In this document: positions 8,580 through 16,799 of the stretch, one piece after another
Position numbering within the stretch: position 1 is the first letter of the stretch
How the letters are laid out: each line of letters begins with the position of its first letter
The notes under the pieces: model-generated
Seen by the model: the letters and a program-made list of their open reading frames with translations, nothing else
Database searches by the model: none
Told to the model about the DNA's origin: nothing
Translations under genes and position numbers: made by a program
Source of the DNA: Paraburkholderia sp. C35
GTDB lineage: Bacteria > Pseudomonadota > Gammaproteobacteria > Burkholderiales > Burkholderiaceae
DNA length: 46,685 nucleotides
Direction of reading: 5' to 3'
Assembly: GCF_003121405.1 (NCBI RefSeq)
Contig: NZ_QBUY01000069.1
Location: 1-46,685, forward strand

Positions 8580-9824
8580 TCAATGCAATTGGAACGGGTC
8601 AGCGCCCGTGTCTGGGATCTTGCGGTCGTCGCGGTGGTCTTCGCCTTCATCATCGCGATAGTCCTGATGAAGTGCCGCCGCTCTCGGGTCTCCCTCTGAC
8701 AGTAGACCGTCAGACTCCGGAAGTTGTTCGGCAGTTGCGATTTCGGCGATGGCAGCGCGCAGTGTGTCCAGCCCTTGCCCCGTGCGCGCGCTCAAAAAGA
8801 CGCGCGAAATATTACCATACTCGTCACGCTCGACCGCGTCGCCTCGGGCCGCCAGTTCAGGCACGGCGTCGATCTTGTTGAACACGAGCACTTGCCGGAT
8901 CGTGTCCGCGCCGATCTCGCGCAGGACATCGTTGACCTGATCGATCTGATCGAGCCGCACTGCGCTCGATGCATCGACCACATGCAACAACAGGTCGGCA
9001 TGAATGGTTTCTTCGAGCGTCGCGCGGAAAGCGGCGACCAGTTGGTGAGGCAATTCGCGGATAAATCCTACGGTGTCCGACATGACGATCTGCCCGACTT
9101 CTTCGCCGAGATACACGCGGCGCGAAGTCGTATCGAGCGTGGCGAACAGCTGGTCGGCCGCGTAGGCCTGCGCCTTGGTCAGCGAATTGAACAAGGTGGA
9201 CTTGCCCGCGTTCGTATAGCCGACGATCGACACCGACATCGTACGGTTACGCGTGCGCGCGCGGCGCTGCGTGCCATGCTGCCGGCGCAGCTTTTCGAGC
9301 TTGCCTTTCAGCATCTTGATGCGCTCGCCGATCAGCCGGCGGTCGGTTTCGAGCTGCGTTTCACCCGGACCGCGCAAACCGATACCGCCCTTTTGGCGTT
9401 CAAGGTGAGTCCATGCGCGCACGAGGCGCGTAGCAAGATATTGCAGCTGTGCGAGCTCGACCTGCAGCTTGCCTTCGTGGCTGCGCGCGCGTTGCGCAAA
9501 GATGTCGAGAATCAGGCTGGTGCGATCGACCACGCGTCTATTAAGCGCACGCTCCAGATTACGTTGCTGTGCGGGCGCGAGTGCGTGATTGAAGATGACG
9601 ATGGCGATGTCATTCGCCTCGCATGCGAGGCGCAATTCTTCGGCCTTGCCGCTGCCGACGAACATGGCGGCATCTGGACTGGCTCGGCGACCGGTGAGGG
9701 TGACGGCAGGATGGGCGCCCGCGCTTTGCGCGAGCAGGCTGAGTTCTTCGAGACTGGCTTCGAAATCGATCTTGCCGAAGTCGATGCCGACAAGCGCGGC
9801 GTTAATCAAATTGGTGGGTATCAA
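8580..9824 (-). CDS. hflX: Ribosome-associated GTPase HflX
   Basis: GTPase that binds the 50S subunit and helps split stalled or stress-inactivated 70S ribosomes. In 414 residues the HflX N-terminal domain contains GLRGPGETQLETDRR (about 149-163), followed by the G domain: G1 GYTNAGKS at 202-209, G3 DTVGF at 250-254, G4 NKID at 316-319. The C-terminal 35 residues are strongly charged and contain several Asp/His residues. The start is taken as TTG 9824 because no ATG or GTG precedes family-conserved sequence in this frame; the exact start is uncertain. It lies between hfq (58 bp upstream) and hflK, the classical hfq-hflX-hflKC order. Confidence 0.95.
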   Translation of the reverse strand: MIPTNLINAALVGIDFGKIDFEASLEELSLLAQSAGAHPAVTLTGRRASPDAAMFVGSGKAEELRLACEANDIAIVIFNHALAPAQQRNLERALNRRVVDRTSLILDIFAQRARSHEGKLQVELAQLQYLATRLVRAWTHLERQKGGIGLRGPGETQLETDRRLIGERIKMLKGKLEKLRRQHGTQRRARTRNRTMSVSIVGYTNAGKSTLFNSLTKAQAYAADQLFATLDTTSRRVYLGEEVGQIVMSDTVGFIRELPHQLVAAFRATLEETIHADLLLHVVDASSAVRLDQIDQVNDVLREIGADTIRQVLVFNKIDAVPELAARGDAVERDEYGNISRVFLSARTGQGLDTLRAAIAEIATAEQLPESDGLLSEGDPRAAALHQDYRDDEGEDHRDDRKIPDTGADPFQLH

Positions 9825-9882
9825 AATGAAGCAGCCGGTCAGAGTCGCCTGCGGACGACGCTCGACCGGCCGCGACGAAGGG

Positions 9883-10119
9883 TTAGGACGATTCGGAATC
9901 CGGGTGGAAATTCACCGGACGGGCAGGCACGACTGTCGAGATTGCGTGCTTGTAGACCATCTGGGTGACCGTATTCCGGAGCAACACGACGTACTGGTCG
10001 AACGATTCAATGTTCCCTTGAAGCTTGATGCCGTTGACCAGATAGATCGAGACCGGCACGTGCTCTTTACGCAGTGCGTTCAAAAACGGGTCTTGTAACA
10101 ATTGCCCTTTGTTGCTCAT
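9883..10119 (-). CDS. hfq: RNA chaperone Hfq
   Basis: Hexameric Sm-like RNA chaperone that pairs small RNAs with mRNAs. The 78-residue protein has Sm1 (about 21-46, VSIYLVNGIKLQG...) and Sm2 with the YKHAIST signature (Y56-K57-H58), which makes the proximal U-binding pocket. The C-terminal tail is very short, as is usual for Burkholderia-group Hfq compared with the about 102-residue E. coli form. ATG 10119 has a GGAG site seven bases upstream; the upstream open frame is not conserved. The 190-bp spacer after der holds hairpins and a promoter-like site. Confidence 0.97.
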   Translation of the reverse strand: MSNKGQLLQDPFLNALRKEHVPVSIYLVNGIKLQGNIESFDQYVVLLRNTVTQMVYKHAISTVVPARPVNFHPDSESS

Positions 10120-10192
10120 AGCAAACTCCGTGTTTTTTTGCAGGTTGACTTTATTGTCGGCGAAGAAAAAGAAATCCGCCGTCAATCGCTAC

Positions 10193-10198
10193 ACTATA
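10193..10198 (-). promoter_or_regulatory. hfq: Possible hfq -10 element
   Basis: On the minus strand TATAGT lies 74 bp upstream of the hfq start. It differs from the -10 consensus by one base. No good -35 is seen at the correct spacing, so this is only a candidate for an hfq-specific promoter inside the der-hfq spacer. Confidence 0.3.
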
Positions 10199-10224
10199 GC
10201 CGATTTTTATTGACCAGCGCTGAC

Positions 10225-10284
10225 CCTGGCCATTCGGCCAGGACCCAATGTACATGCGGGTTTCAGCCCGGATTTCAAGCCGGG
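10225..10284. other. Tandem hairpins in the der-hfq spacer
   Basis: Two inverted repeats lie between der and hfq: a 7-bp stem CCTGGCC/GGCCAGG (10225-10231 with 10236-10242) and CCCGG/CCGGG (10267-10271 with 10280-10284). CGGG at 10257-10260 can compete for part of the second stem. No U-tract follows on the minus strand. If hfq is transcribed from der these would sit in its leader; they could equally mark the 3' end of der mRNA. Confidence 0.4.
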
Positions 10285-10309
10285 AATCAGCCTGCGTTTC
10301 GGTACTGTC

Positions 10310-11650
10310 TCAGCCTTTGTCCGCGTAGGGATTCGTCGACGATCGAAACTCTATTCGCAATGGAGTGCCCGTCAGCCCGAAAGTTTCCCGGAAGCGGTTT
10401 TCCAGGTAGCGTTTGTACGTGTCGGTGATCGCGTCGAGCGCGTTGCCGTGAATCACGATGATCGGCGGATTCTGTCCCCCCTGGTGCGCATAACGCAGCT
10501 TCGGACGTACCGGACCCCGGCGGCGCGGCTGCTGGAACTCGACGGCGTCGATCAGCGCGCGCGTGAGCTTCGGCGTCGGCAGCTTGGACATGGCAGCCTT
10601 GTAAGCGTCGTCGACGGAACGCATCAGCGGGCCGATGCCCGTCTTTTCTGCAGCGGAAATGAAGTGGAACTTGGCGAAGTCGAGGAATTTTAGCTTGCGC
10701 TGAAGATCCGCCTTGGTGCGCTCACGCACATGGGAATCGAGGCCGTCCCATTTGTTCACGCCCACCACGAGCGCCCGGCCCTGCTCGACCACGAAGCCCG
10801 CGATGTGCGCGTCCTGCTCCGAAATGTCCTGGCGCGCGTCGAGCAGAAGAATCACGACATTGGCGTCGGAAATCGACTGCAAGGTCTTCACGACCGAGAA
10901 CTTTTCGATCGCCTCGAACACTTTCCCGCGCTTGCGCAGGCCGGCCGTGTCGATCAGCGTGTACTTTTTGCCCTGGCGCTCGAAGTCGATGTAGATCGAA
11001 TCGCGCGTCGTGCCCGGCATGTCGAACGCGATCACGCGCTCTTCGCCGATCAGCGTGTTGACCAGCGTGGACTTGCCGACGTTCGGCCGCCCGACGATGG
11101 CGATCTTGACGCCGTGCTGGGCCTTCTCTTCCTCGCTTTCTTCCGGCTGGCCGGCATAGGCGACGTCGAGCGCCTCGTTGATCATTTCCGTGACGCCGTC
11201 GCCGTGCGCTGCGGAAATCGCGCGCGGGTCGCCGAGGCCGAGTTCGTAGAAATCGGCGGCCACCGACGTGTACTTCATCCCTTCGGACTTGTTGACGACG
11301 AGGAAGATCGGCCGGCCGGTCTTGCGCAGGTAGTCGGCGATTGACTTGTCCTGCGGCGCGAGACCATTGCGTCCATCGACGATGAACACGATGATGTCCG
11401 ACTCTTCGACGGCCTGGCGCGTCTGGCGCGCCATTTCAAACAGAATGCCTTCTTTCGCGACCGGTTCGAAGCCGCCCGTATCGACGACGAGATACGGACG
11501 TTCGCCGGCGACGCGCCCTTCACCGTAGTGACGGTCGCGCGTCAGGCCCGGCAAATCGGCGACGAGCGCATCGCGCGAGCGCGTGAGCCGGTTGAACAGC
11601 GTGGATTTCCCCACATTGGGGCGCCCAACGAGGGCAATAACGGGTTTCAT
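10310..11650 (-). CDS. der: Ribosome biogenesis GTPase Der (EngA)
   Basis: Essential GTPase with two G domains in tandem, needed for late 50S assembly. In 446 residues the first G1 motif GRPNVGKS is at 9-16 and the second, identical, is at 187-194, separated by an acidic linker (ESEEEK near 171-176). A C-terminal KH-like domain ends in a basic tail. The start is ATG 11650 (MKPVIALVGRPN), which places G1 at the N-terminus as in all Der proteins; the 25 upstream open codons are non-coding in character. bamB lies 418 bp upstream beyond a terminator, so der probably has its own promoter. Confidence 0.97.
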   Translation of the reverse strand: MKPVIALVGRPNVGKSTLFNRLTRSRDALVADLPGLTRDRHYGEGRVAGERPYLVVDTGGFEPVAKEGILFEMARQTRQAVEESDIIVFIVDGRNGLAPQDKSIADYLRKTGRPIFLVVNKSEGMKYTSVAADFYELGLGDPRAISAAHGDGVTEMINEALDVAYAGQPEESEEEKAQHGVKIAIVGRPNVGKSTLVNTLIGEERVIAFDMPGTTRDSIYIDFERQGKKYTLIDTAGLRKRGKVFEAIEKFSVVKTLQSISDANVVILLLDARQDISEQDAHIAGFVVEQGRALVVGVNKWDGLDSHVRERTKADLQRKLKFLDFAKFHFISAAEKTGIGPLMRSVDDAYKAAMSKLPTPKLTRALIDAVEFQQPRRRGPVRPKLRYAHQGGQNPPIIVIHGNALDAITDTYKRYLENRFRETFGLTGTPLRIEFRSSTNPYADKG

Positions 11651-12068
11651 CAGATCTTGTTCACAGTGAGACGCGGGATCGAACGGTCGACCTGCCGCGC
11701 TGGCAACGCCATGCGGCCGTTGCACGGCTGCGTTTGACGAAAATTATCACGAATTTGACCCATTTCGAACGCGCGGAGCGTGCGCATGCAAATGGAAGTC
11801 AGGTTGGCTGCCTGAATGCGTGCGCCGGGTGGATCGTGAAACCGGCGGCGCCGCCTTGATTGCGCGAGTTGCGCAACGCGTCCTGGATCACCGCCCGTGC
11901 AGCCTGGCTGGCGGTTTCGCTGATGAGACGACTTGATTCTTCTATGCCTTGGCCCCGCCGCGTTCGACCGCAATCGGGGCACGCCATCAAAAAGATGCGG
12001 CCGGCAAAGCCGGCCTGCATTCACCGTGCGGTCCGCCGTTACCGGCGCACCGCACAGCCTGACTACAT
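11651..12068. other. Gene-free spacer between der and bamB
   Basis: This 418-bp stretch carries the bamB terminator (11989-12020) on its right and presumably the der promoter on its left. One minus-strand frame (11799-11987) could encode about 62 residues starting MACPDCGRTRRGQ, but it begins directly after the terminator U-tract, has no Shine-Dalgarno sequence and shows poor third-position bias in its first third. I do not call it a gene. Confidence 0.5.
11989..12020 (-). terminator. Intrinsic terminator after bamB
   Basis: On the minus strand a GC-rich stem (GGCCGGC at 11999-12005 pairing with GCCGGCC at 12009-12015, loop of 3 nt, extended by ATGC/GCAT with one bulge) is followed closely by a five-T run (11989-11993). 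It lies about 50 bp past the bamB stop and separates bamB from der. Confidence 0.75.
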
Positions 12069-13214
12069 TTAACGCGGACGGAAAGCGTACAGGTCGCCGT
12101 CGTGCGTCTGAACTACCAGCGTGTCGCCGGCCAGTACGGGAGCCGCCGTGATCGCGCTGCCGTCCGTTTTGGCGCGGGCGACGAACGTACCGTCGTCGCG
12201 CGACAGGAAGTGCACATAGCCCTGATAGTCGCCCAGCACGGCGGCGTGGCCGAGCAGCAGCGGCACGCTGACGTCGCGGCTCTTCAGCTGGTCGTTGCGC
12301 CACAACTGGTTGCCCGTGTTGGCGTCGAACGCCGACACGATCGCCCAGTCGTCGCCCGCGACCACCGTACGGTCGTCCTGAGCCAGCCCACTGGTGCTCG
12401 AAAATGCCTTTTCCCACAGCGCACGGCCCGAGTTCGCGTCGAAGCAGCCCAACTGGCCCTGGAACGTCACCGCGCAGGTTTCAGCGCCGACCAGCGTGGG
12501 CGGACCCGTGACGTCGTTGATACGCTCGACTTCCGTCACGCCCTTCGGATACGACACGGGCGTCGACCAGTACGCATCGCCCGTTTGCACGTTGATGGCA
12601 GCGAACTGGCCGCCCGGGAAGCCGGCGAGCACCGCCTGGTCGCCCGCGAAGGTCATGCCCGCCGCCACGCGCAGGTTCAGCGGCACGGCGCGGTTACGGT
12701 AGTTCCACTTCTGTTCACCCGTTTGCGCGTTGAACGCGGTGATCTGGCCGTCCACCGTGCGCACGACCACGAGACCATTACCGACCAGCGGCGGCGACAG
12801 GATTTCGCCCGGCGCGGTGCCCTTCCACGACAGCTTGCCGTTCTGGTCGAGCACGAACACTTCGCCCTTCAGCCCACCGACAGCCGTCAGCGTGCCGTCC
12901 GTACCGACACCCGCCGACAGATCGCCGTCGACCTTGGTGCGCCAGACATCCTTGCCCGTCTTCGCGTCGATCTTCGCGACCGAGCCGTTCGCGCCCGCTG
13001 CGTACACGGCGTCGCCGACCGCCACGGGCGAGAACAGATAGCGTCCGGCCTTGCCGACGCTCGCCGTCCACGCCTGCTGTACGTCGAGCACGGGTTTGAA
13101 CTCGGTGAGCGGCGTGGGCACGCGGCGCTCGTCTTTCGACGATGAGCAGGCCGACAGAGCAAGCACGGTCATCGCACAGGCAACGGGCACGGCGTAACGT
13201 TTCAGCAGATTCAT
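12069..13214 (-). CDS. bamB: Outer-membrane assembly lipoprotein BamB
   Basis: Lipoprotein subunit of the BAM complex that inserts beta-barrel proteins into the outer membrane. A lipoprotein signal (residues 1-22, lipobox LSAC with the acylated Cys at 23) precedes an eight-bladed PQQ-like beta-propeller; repeated blades such as DAKTGKDVWRT, NAQTGEQKWNY, NVQTGDAYWST and DANTGNQLWRN are plain. Total 381 residues. ATG 13214 gives a compact signal peptide, while upstream starts would extend it. It follows yfgM by 68 bp, an order kept in E. coli. Confidence 0.96.
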   Translation of the reverse strand: MNLLKRYAVPVACAMTVLALSACSSSKDERRVPTPLTEFKPVLDVQQAWTASVGKAGRYLFSPVAVGDAVYAAGANGSVAKIDAKTGKDVWRTKVDGDLSAGVGTDGTLTAVGGLKGEVFVLDQNGKLSWKGTAPGEILSPPLVGNGLVVVRTVDGQITAFNAQTGEQKWNYRNRAVPLNLRVAAGMTFAGDQAVLAGFPGGQFAAINVQTGDAYWSTPVSYPKGVTEVERINDVTGPPTLVGAETCAVTFQGQLGCFDANSGRALWEKAFSSTSGLAQDDRTVVAGDDWAIVSAFDANTGNQLWRNDQLKSRDVSVPLLLGHAAVLGDYQGYVHFLSRDDGTFVARAKTDGSAITAAPVLAGDTLVVQTHDGDLYAFRPR

Positions 13215-13282
13215 CGGTGAACGAAGCATGTATGTTGTATTGGTCAAAAGGTGACGGCGGACGTTGCAGCGGCGCGCAACGT

Positions 13283-13909
13283 TCAGCCGCCCAGCGCGTC
13301 GAGTTTGAACTGGATCAGTTGACGTGCCGAGGCATCGTTCTTCGGCAGCGTGTCGAGCGCGAGCTTGTAGGCGGTGCGTGCATCGTCGCGCTTGCCTTGT
13401 GCGGCGAGCAGATCGCCGCGACGGTCGGCGACCACGCCCTTGAACGCATCCGACGGATCGTTCAGCAGCGCGAGACCGGCGTCATAAGCCTTTTCATCGA
13501 GCAGCAGCGACGCGAGACGCAGCTTCGCGATCTGCTTGAACTCGTCGTCCTTCGCGTGATCGACGGCCCATTGCAGTTGCGCCTTTGCGCCCGGCTCGTC
13601 GCCCGCGGCGGACAGCGCCTTCGCAGCGGCCAGCGCCGTCATCTGGGCGTAGGCCGTGCCGCTGAACTTGTCTTCCATGTCGGCTGCAACACGCGTGATG
13701 GTGGCTTTGTCCGTGCCTGCCGTGGCTTGCTGAACCTGGTCGTACAGCACGGCCGCTTCTGCTGCCTGATGCCGCTGCCAGTAATTCCAGCCGTTCCAGC
13801 CCGCAGCCGCGACCAGCGCGACCAGCACGATCCACGTAGTGGCATTCCCCCACTGCGCCCACCATGCCTTCAGGCTCTCAACCGATTCTTGTTCGTCGTG
13901 GTAACTCAT
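13283..13909 (-). CDS. YfgM-family tetratricopeptide membrane protein
   Basis: Inner-membrane protein with a short cytoplasmic N-terminus, one membrane helix (about 24-44) and a periplasmic TPR-like domain. E. coli YfgM binds SecYEG and the chaperone PpiD, helping secreted proteins leave the translocon. The 208-residue length, the N-terminal pattern MSYHDEQESVESLKAWWAQ and the position between hisS and bamB all fit. It is separated from hisS by 76 bp containing a strong hairpin. Confidence 0.92.
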   Translation of the reverse strand: MSYHDEQESVESLKAWWAQWGNATTWIVLVALVAAAGWNGWNYWQRHQAAEAAVLYDQVQQATAGTDKATITRVAADMEDKFSGTAYAQMTALAAAKALSAAGDEPGAKAQLQWAVDHAKDDEFKQIAKLRLASLLLDEKAYDAGLALLNDPSDAFKGVVADRRGDLLAAQGKRDDARTAYKLALDTLPKNDASARQLIQFKLDALGG

Positions 13910-13947
13910 CGCGACGCGTTTTCCTTTCCTGGTGCCTTAGCTGATTG

Positions 13948-13968
13948 GGGCCGCAACCGTTGCGGCCC
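13948..13968. other. Intercistronic hairpin between hisS and yfgM
   Basis: A near-perfect inverted repeat: 10-nt arms (13948-13957 and 13959-13968, GGGCCGCAAC/GTTGCGGCCC) separated by one base, folding as a 9-bp stem with a 3-nt loop. It lies 17 bp after the hisS stop and has no U-tract, so RNA stabilisation or processing is more likely than termination. Confidence 0.5.
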
Positions 13969-13985
13969 GTCGAACGACGCAGCGT

Positions 13986-15329
13986 TTAGTCGTCGCCGTC
14001 TTCGGTGGACGCAACCATCGCATTGATTAGATATTCGGTCAAGTCTTCGAGCGGTACCGTTTGTTGCTCGCTCTTTCCATCGCTTGCCGAGGTGTTGCGC
14101 AGCGCCTTCACGCCCGCTGTGCCGTTCGCGATCTCGTCGTCGCCGAGCACCACTGCGAAGGCAGCACCGCTTGCGTCGGCGCGCTTCATCTGCGACTTGA
14201 AGCTCGCTGCCTGACCGTCAGGACTGCAATGCAGGATCACATCGAGGCCTGTGTCGCGCAGACGCTCGGCAACGATGAAAGCCTGCTCGCGTGCTGCGTC
14301 GCCCTGATGCGCGACGTAGACATCGCAGCCCTCCGCTTCGGGCACGAGGTTCTCTTCTTTCAGCAGTTCGAGAATGCGCTCGATGCCCATCGCCCAGCCG
14401 CACGCTGCCGTCGGCTTGCCGCCGAGCTGCTCGATCAGCGGATCGTAACGGCCGCCCGCTGCGACGGTGCCTTGTGCGCCGAGCTTGTCCGTCACCCATT
14501 CGAACACGGTCAGATTGTAGTAATCGAGACCACGCACGAGACGCGGATTGATCTTGAACGGAATGTTGTTCGACTTCAGGATGCGCTGCAGCCCTTCGAA
14601 GTGCGCGCGCGATTCGTCGCCGAGAAAGTCGATCAGCTTCGGCGCTTTTTCGACGACTTCCTGCATGGCGGGATTCTTCGTGTCCAGCACGCGCAGCGGG
14701 TTCGTATGCAGGCGGCGCTTCGCATCTTCGTCGAGCACGTCCACGTGCTTCTCGAGATACGCGATCAGTTCGACGCGATGTTTCGCGCGCTCTTCCGCGA
14801 GACCGAGCGAATTGATTTCGAGCTTGATGCCCGTCAGACCGAGGTCGTCCCACAGACGCTGGCACATCAGGATGATTTCCGCGTCCGTGTCCGGACCCGC
14901 GAAGCCGAGCGCTTCGACACCAACCTGATGGAACTGGCGATAACGGCCGCGCTGCGGACGCTCGTGACGGAACATCGGGCCGATGTACCACAGGCGCTTC
15001 GGGCCGTCGTAGAGCATGTTGTGCTCGATCGACGCGCGTACGACAGCCGCCGTGTTCTCCGGACGCATCGTCAGGTTTTCACCGTTGAGCGCGTCCGTGA
15101 AGCTGTACATCTCTTTCTCGACGATGTCGGTCACTTCACCGATACCGCGCGTGAAGAGCTGCGTGTGCTCGACGATCGGCGTACGGATATTCTGGTATCC
15201 GTACGAACGCAGCATCGACTTGACCGTCGTTTCGAAAAATTCCCACAAGCCTGCGTCCTGCGGAAGGATGTCGTTCATGCCCTTCACGCCGGACAGCTTC
15301 TCGAGCTTCTGCTTCTTCTGTTCAGTCAT
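13986..15329 (-). CDS. hisS: Histidine-tRNA ligase HisS
   Basis: Class II synthetase charging tRNA-His. The 447-residue product has motif 2 in MFRHERPQRGRYRQFHQ, the histidine-specific stretches LVRGLDYYNLTVFEW and AACGWAMGIERILELL (motif 3), and a C-terminal anticodon-binding domain. ATG 15329 (MTEQKKQK...) was selected. The frame stays open to 15716, but that part is the out-of-frame shadow of ispG. It follows ispG by 32 bp. Confidence 0.97.
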   Translation of the reverse strand: MTEQKKQKLEKLSGVKGMNDILPQDAGLWEFFETTVKSMLRSYGYQNIRTPIVEHTQLFTRGIGEVTDIVEKEMYSFTDALNGENLTMRPENTAAVVRASIEHNMLYDGPKRLWYIGPMFRHERPQRGRYRQFHQVGVEALGFAGPDTDAEIILMCQRLWDDLGLTGIKLEINSLGLAEERAKHRVELIAYLEKHVDVLDEDAKRRLHTNPLRVLDTKNPAMQEVVEKAPKLIDFLGDESRAHFEGLQRILKSNNIPFKINPRLVRGLDYYNLTVFEWVTDKLGAQGTVAAGGRYDPLIEQLGGKPTAACGWAMGIERILELLKEENLVPEAEGCDVYVAHQGDAAREQAFIVAERLRDTGLDVILHCSPDGQAASFKSQMKRADASGAAFAVVLGDDEIANGTAGVKALRNTSASDGKSEQQTVPLEDLTEYLINAMVASTEDGDD

Positions 15330-15361
15330 CTGTCTTTGATTGACGATTGGATGGAGCGAAA

Positions 15362-16675
15362 TCAGGTCGTCGCTTCGGCGCGCACGGCATTCGGGCCGTA
15401 GCTGCGCTCGACGTAATCGCTCACGATCTGCTGGAATTCCTGCGCGATGTGTTCGCCGCGCAGCGTCTTGACCTTCACGCCGTCGATGAAGACGGGCGCG
15501 GCCGGGTTTTCGCCCGAGCCCGGCAGGCTGATACCGATGTTCGCGTGCTTCGATTCGCCCGGACCGTTGACGATGCAACCCATCACGGCCACATTCATCT
15601 TTTCGACGCCGGGATAGCTGTCGCGCCACAGCGGCATCTGCGTGCGCAGATACGTCTGGATCTGCGACGCCAGTTCCTGGAACAGCGTGCTCGTCGTGCG
15701 GCCGCAGCCGGGGCACGCGATGACCATCGGCGAGAACGAACGCAGGCCCATCGTCTGCAGGATTTCCTGGCCGACGATCACTTCGCCCGTTCGCGATGCG
15801 CCCGGTTCCGGCGTCAGCGAAATGCGGATCGTATCGCCGATGCCCTGCTGCAGCAGCACCGACAGCGCCGCCGTCGACGCCACGATGCCCTTCGAACCCA
15901 TGCCCGCTTCCGTCAGGCCCAGATGCAGCGCGAAGTCACAACGGCGCGCGAGTTCCTGGTACACGGCGTTCAGATCCTGCACGCCGCTGACCTTGCACGA
16001 CAGGATGATCTTGTCGCGGCCGAGGCCGAGTTCAACCGCACGCTCCGCCGAGCCGATCGCCGACTGGATCAGCGCTTCGTACATCACACTCTGCGCTTCC
16101 CACGGTTCGGGGCGCGCGGCGTTTTCGTCCATCATGCGCGCGAGCAGATCCTGGTCGAGGCTGCCCCAGTTCACGCCGATTCGCACCGGCTTGTCGTACT
16201 TCGCGGCAGCTTCGATCATCTGCGCAAACTGCGTGTCGCGCTTGGCGCCCTGGCCGACGTTGCCGGGATTGATACGGTACTTTGACAGCGATTCCGCGCA
16301 GCCCGGATAGTCGCGCAGCAGCAGATGGCCGTTGTAGTGGAAGTCGCCGACCAGCGGCACCGTCACGCCCATACGGTCGAGCTGCTCACGAATGGCCGGC
16401 ACGGCGGCAGCCGCTTCCGGCGTGTTCACCGTGATGCGCACGAGCTCCGAGCCAGCCTGCGCGAGTTCCTTGATCTGGATTGCCGTACCGATGGCGTCGG
16501 CCGTATCCGTGTTCGTCATCGACTGCACGCGCACGGGCGCGTCGCCGCCGATCGTCACGAGCTGGCCGCCCCAACGGACGTCGACCGCATTCGAGCGGCG
16601 ACGCGGCGCGTGACCGCCGAACACCGGCACGGTCGAAACAATCTGGCTGCTGGATTTCACTTGATCGGAATGCAT
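15362..16675 (-). CDS. ispG: 4-hydroxy-3-methylbut-2-enyl diphosphate synthase IspG (GcpE)
   Basis: Iron-sulfur enzyme of the MEP isoprenoid pathway, turning MEcPP into HMBPP. In 437 residues the [4Fe-4S] ligands are visible as C321, C324 (ACPGCGRTTS) and C367 (GCIVNGPGE), with the glutamate ligand E374. The N-terminal TIM-barrel part includes VRVQSMTNTDT. ATG 16675 begins the frame. An intrinsic terminator 3' of rodZ lies just upstream, so ispG may start a new transcription unit that includes hisS. Confidence 0.97.
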   Translation of the reverse strand: MHSDQVKSSSQIVSTVPVFGGHAPRRRSNAVDVRWGGQLVTIGGDAPVRVQSMTNTDTADAIGTAIQIKELAQAGSELVRITVNTPEAAAAVPAIREQLDRMGVTVPLVGDFHYNGHLLLRDYPGCAESLSKYRINPGNVGQGAKRDTQFAQMIEAAAKYDKPVRIGVNWGSLDQDLLARMMDENAARPEPWEAQSVMYEALIQSAIGSAERAVELGLGRDKIILSCKVSGVQDLNAVYQELARRCDFALHLGLTEAGMGSKGIVASTAALSVLLQQGIGDTIRISLTPEPGASRTGEVIVGQEILQTMGLRSFSPMVIACPGCGRTTSTLFQELASQIQTYLRTQMPLWRDSYPGVEKMNVAVMGCIVNGPGESKHANIGISLPGSGENPAAPVFIDGVKVKTLRGEHIAQEFQQIVSDYVERSYGPNAVRAEATT

Positions 16676-16751
16676 CGATAAACCCGCTTACGCCGCTTGC
16701 CCGCGGACCGATAAGCGTTCGGCCCTGCTGGGAAATACGGCGCGTGAATTG

Positions 16752-16782
16752 AAAAAGCGCCGCGGCCTCGAAGCCGCGACGC
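16752..16782 (-). terminator. Intrinsic terminator between rodZ and ispG
   Basis: On the minus strand a 10-bp stem (plus positions 57-66 and 73-82 of the block starting at 16700, i.e. 16757-16766 with 16773-16782, one T-G wobble) closes a TTCGAG loop and is followed at once by five T (16752-16756). It lies 18 bp past the rodZ stop. It splits what looks like one long operon. Confidence 0.8.
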
Positions 16783-16799
16783 GCACGATTTGAATGGCG

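Noticed and set aside
11799..11987. A 62-codon minus-strand frame starting MACPDCGRTRRGQ between bamB and der
   Set aside because: It starts directly behind the bamB terminator, without a ribosome-binding site, and its early codons do not show the host third-position bias. The CPDC motif alone is not enough.
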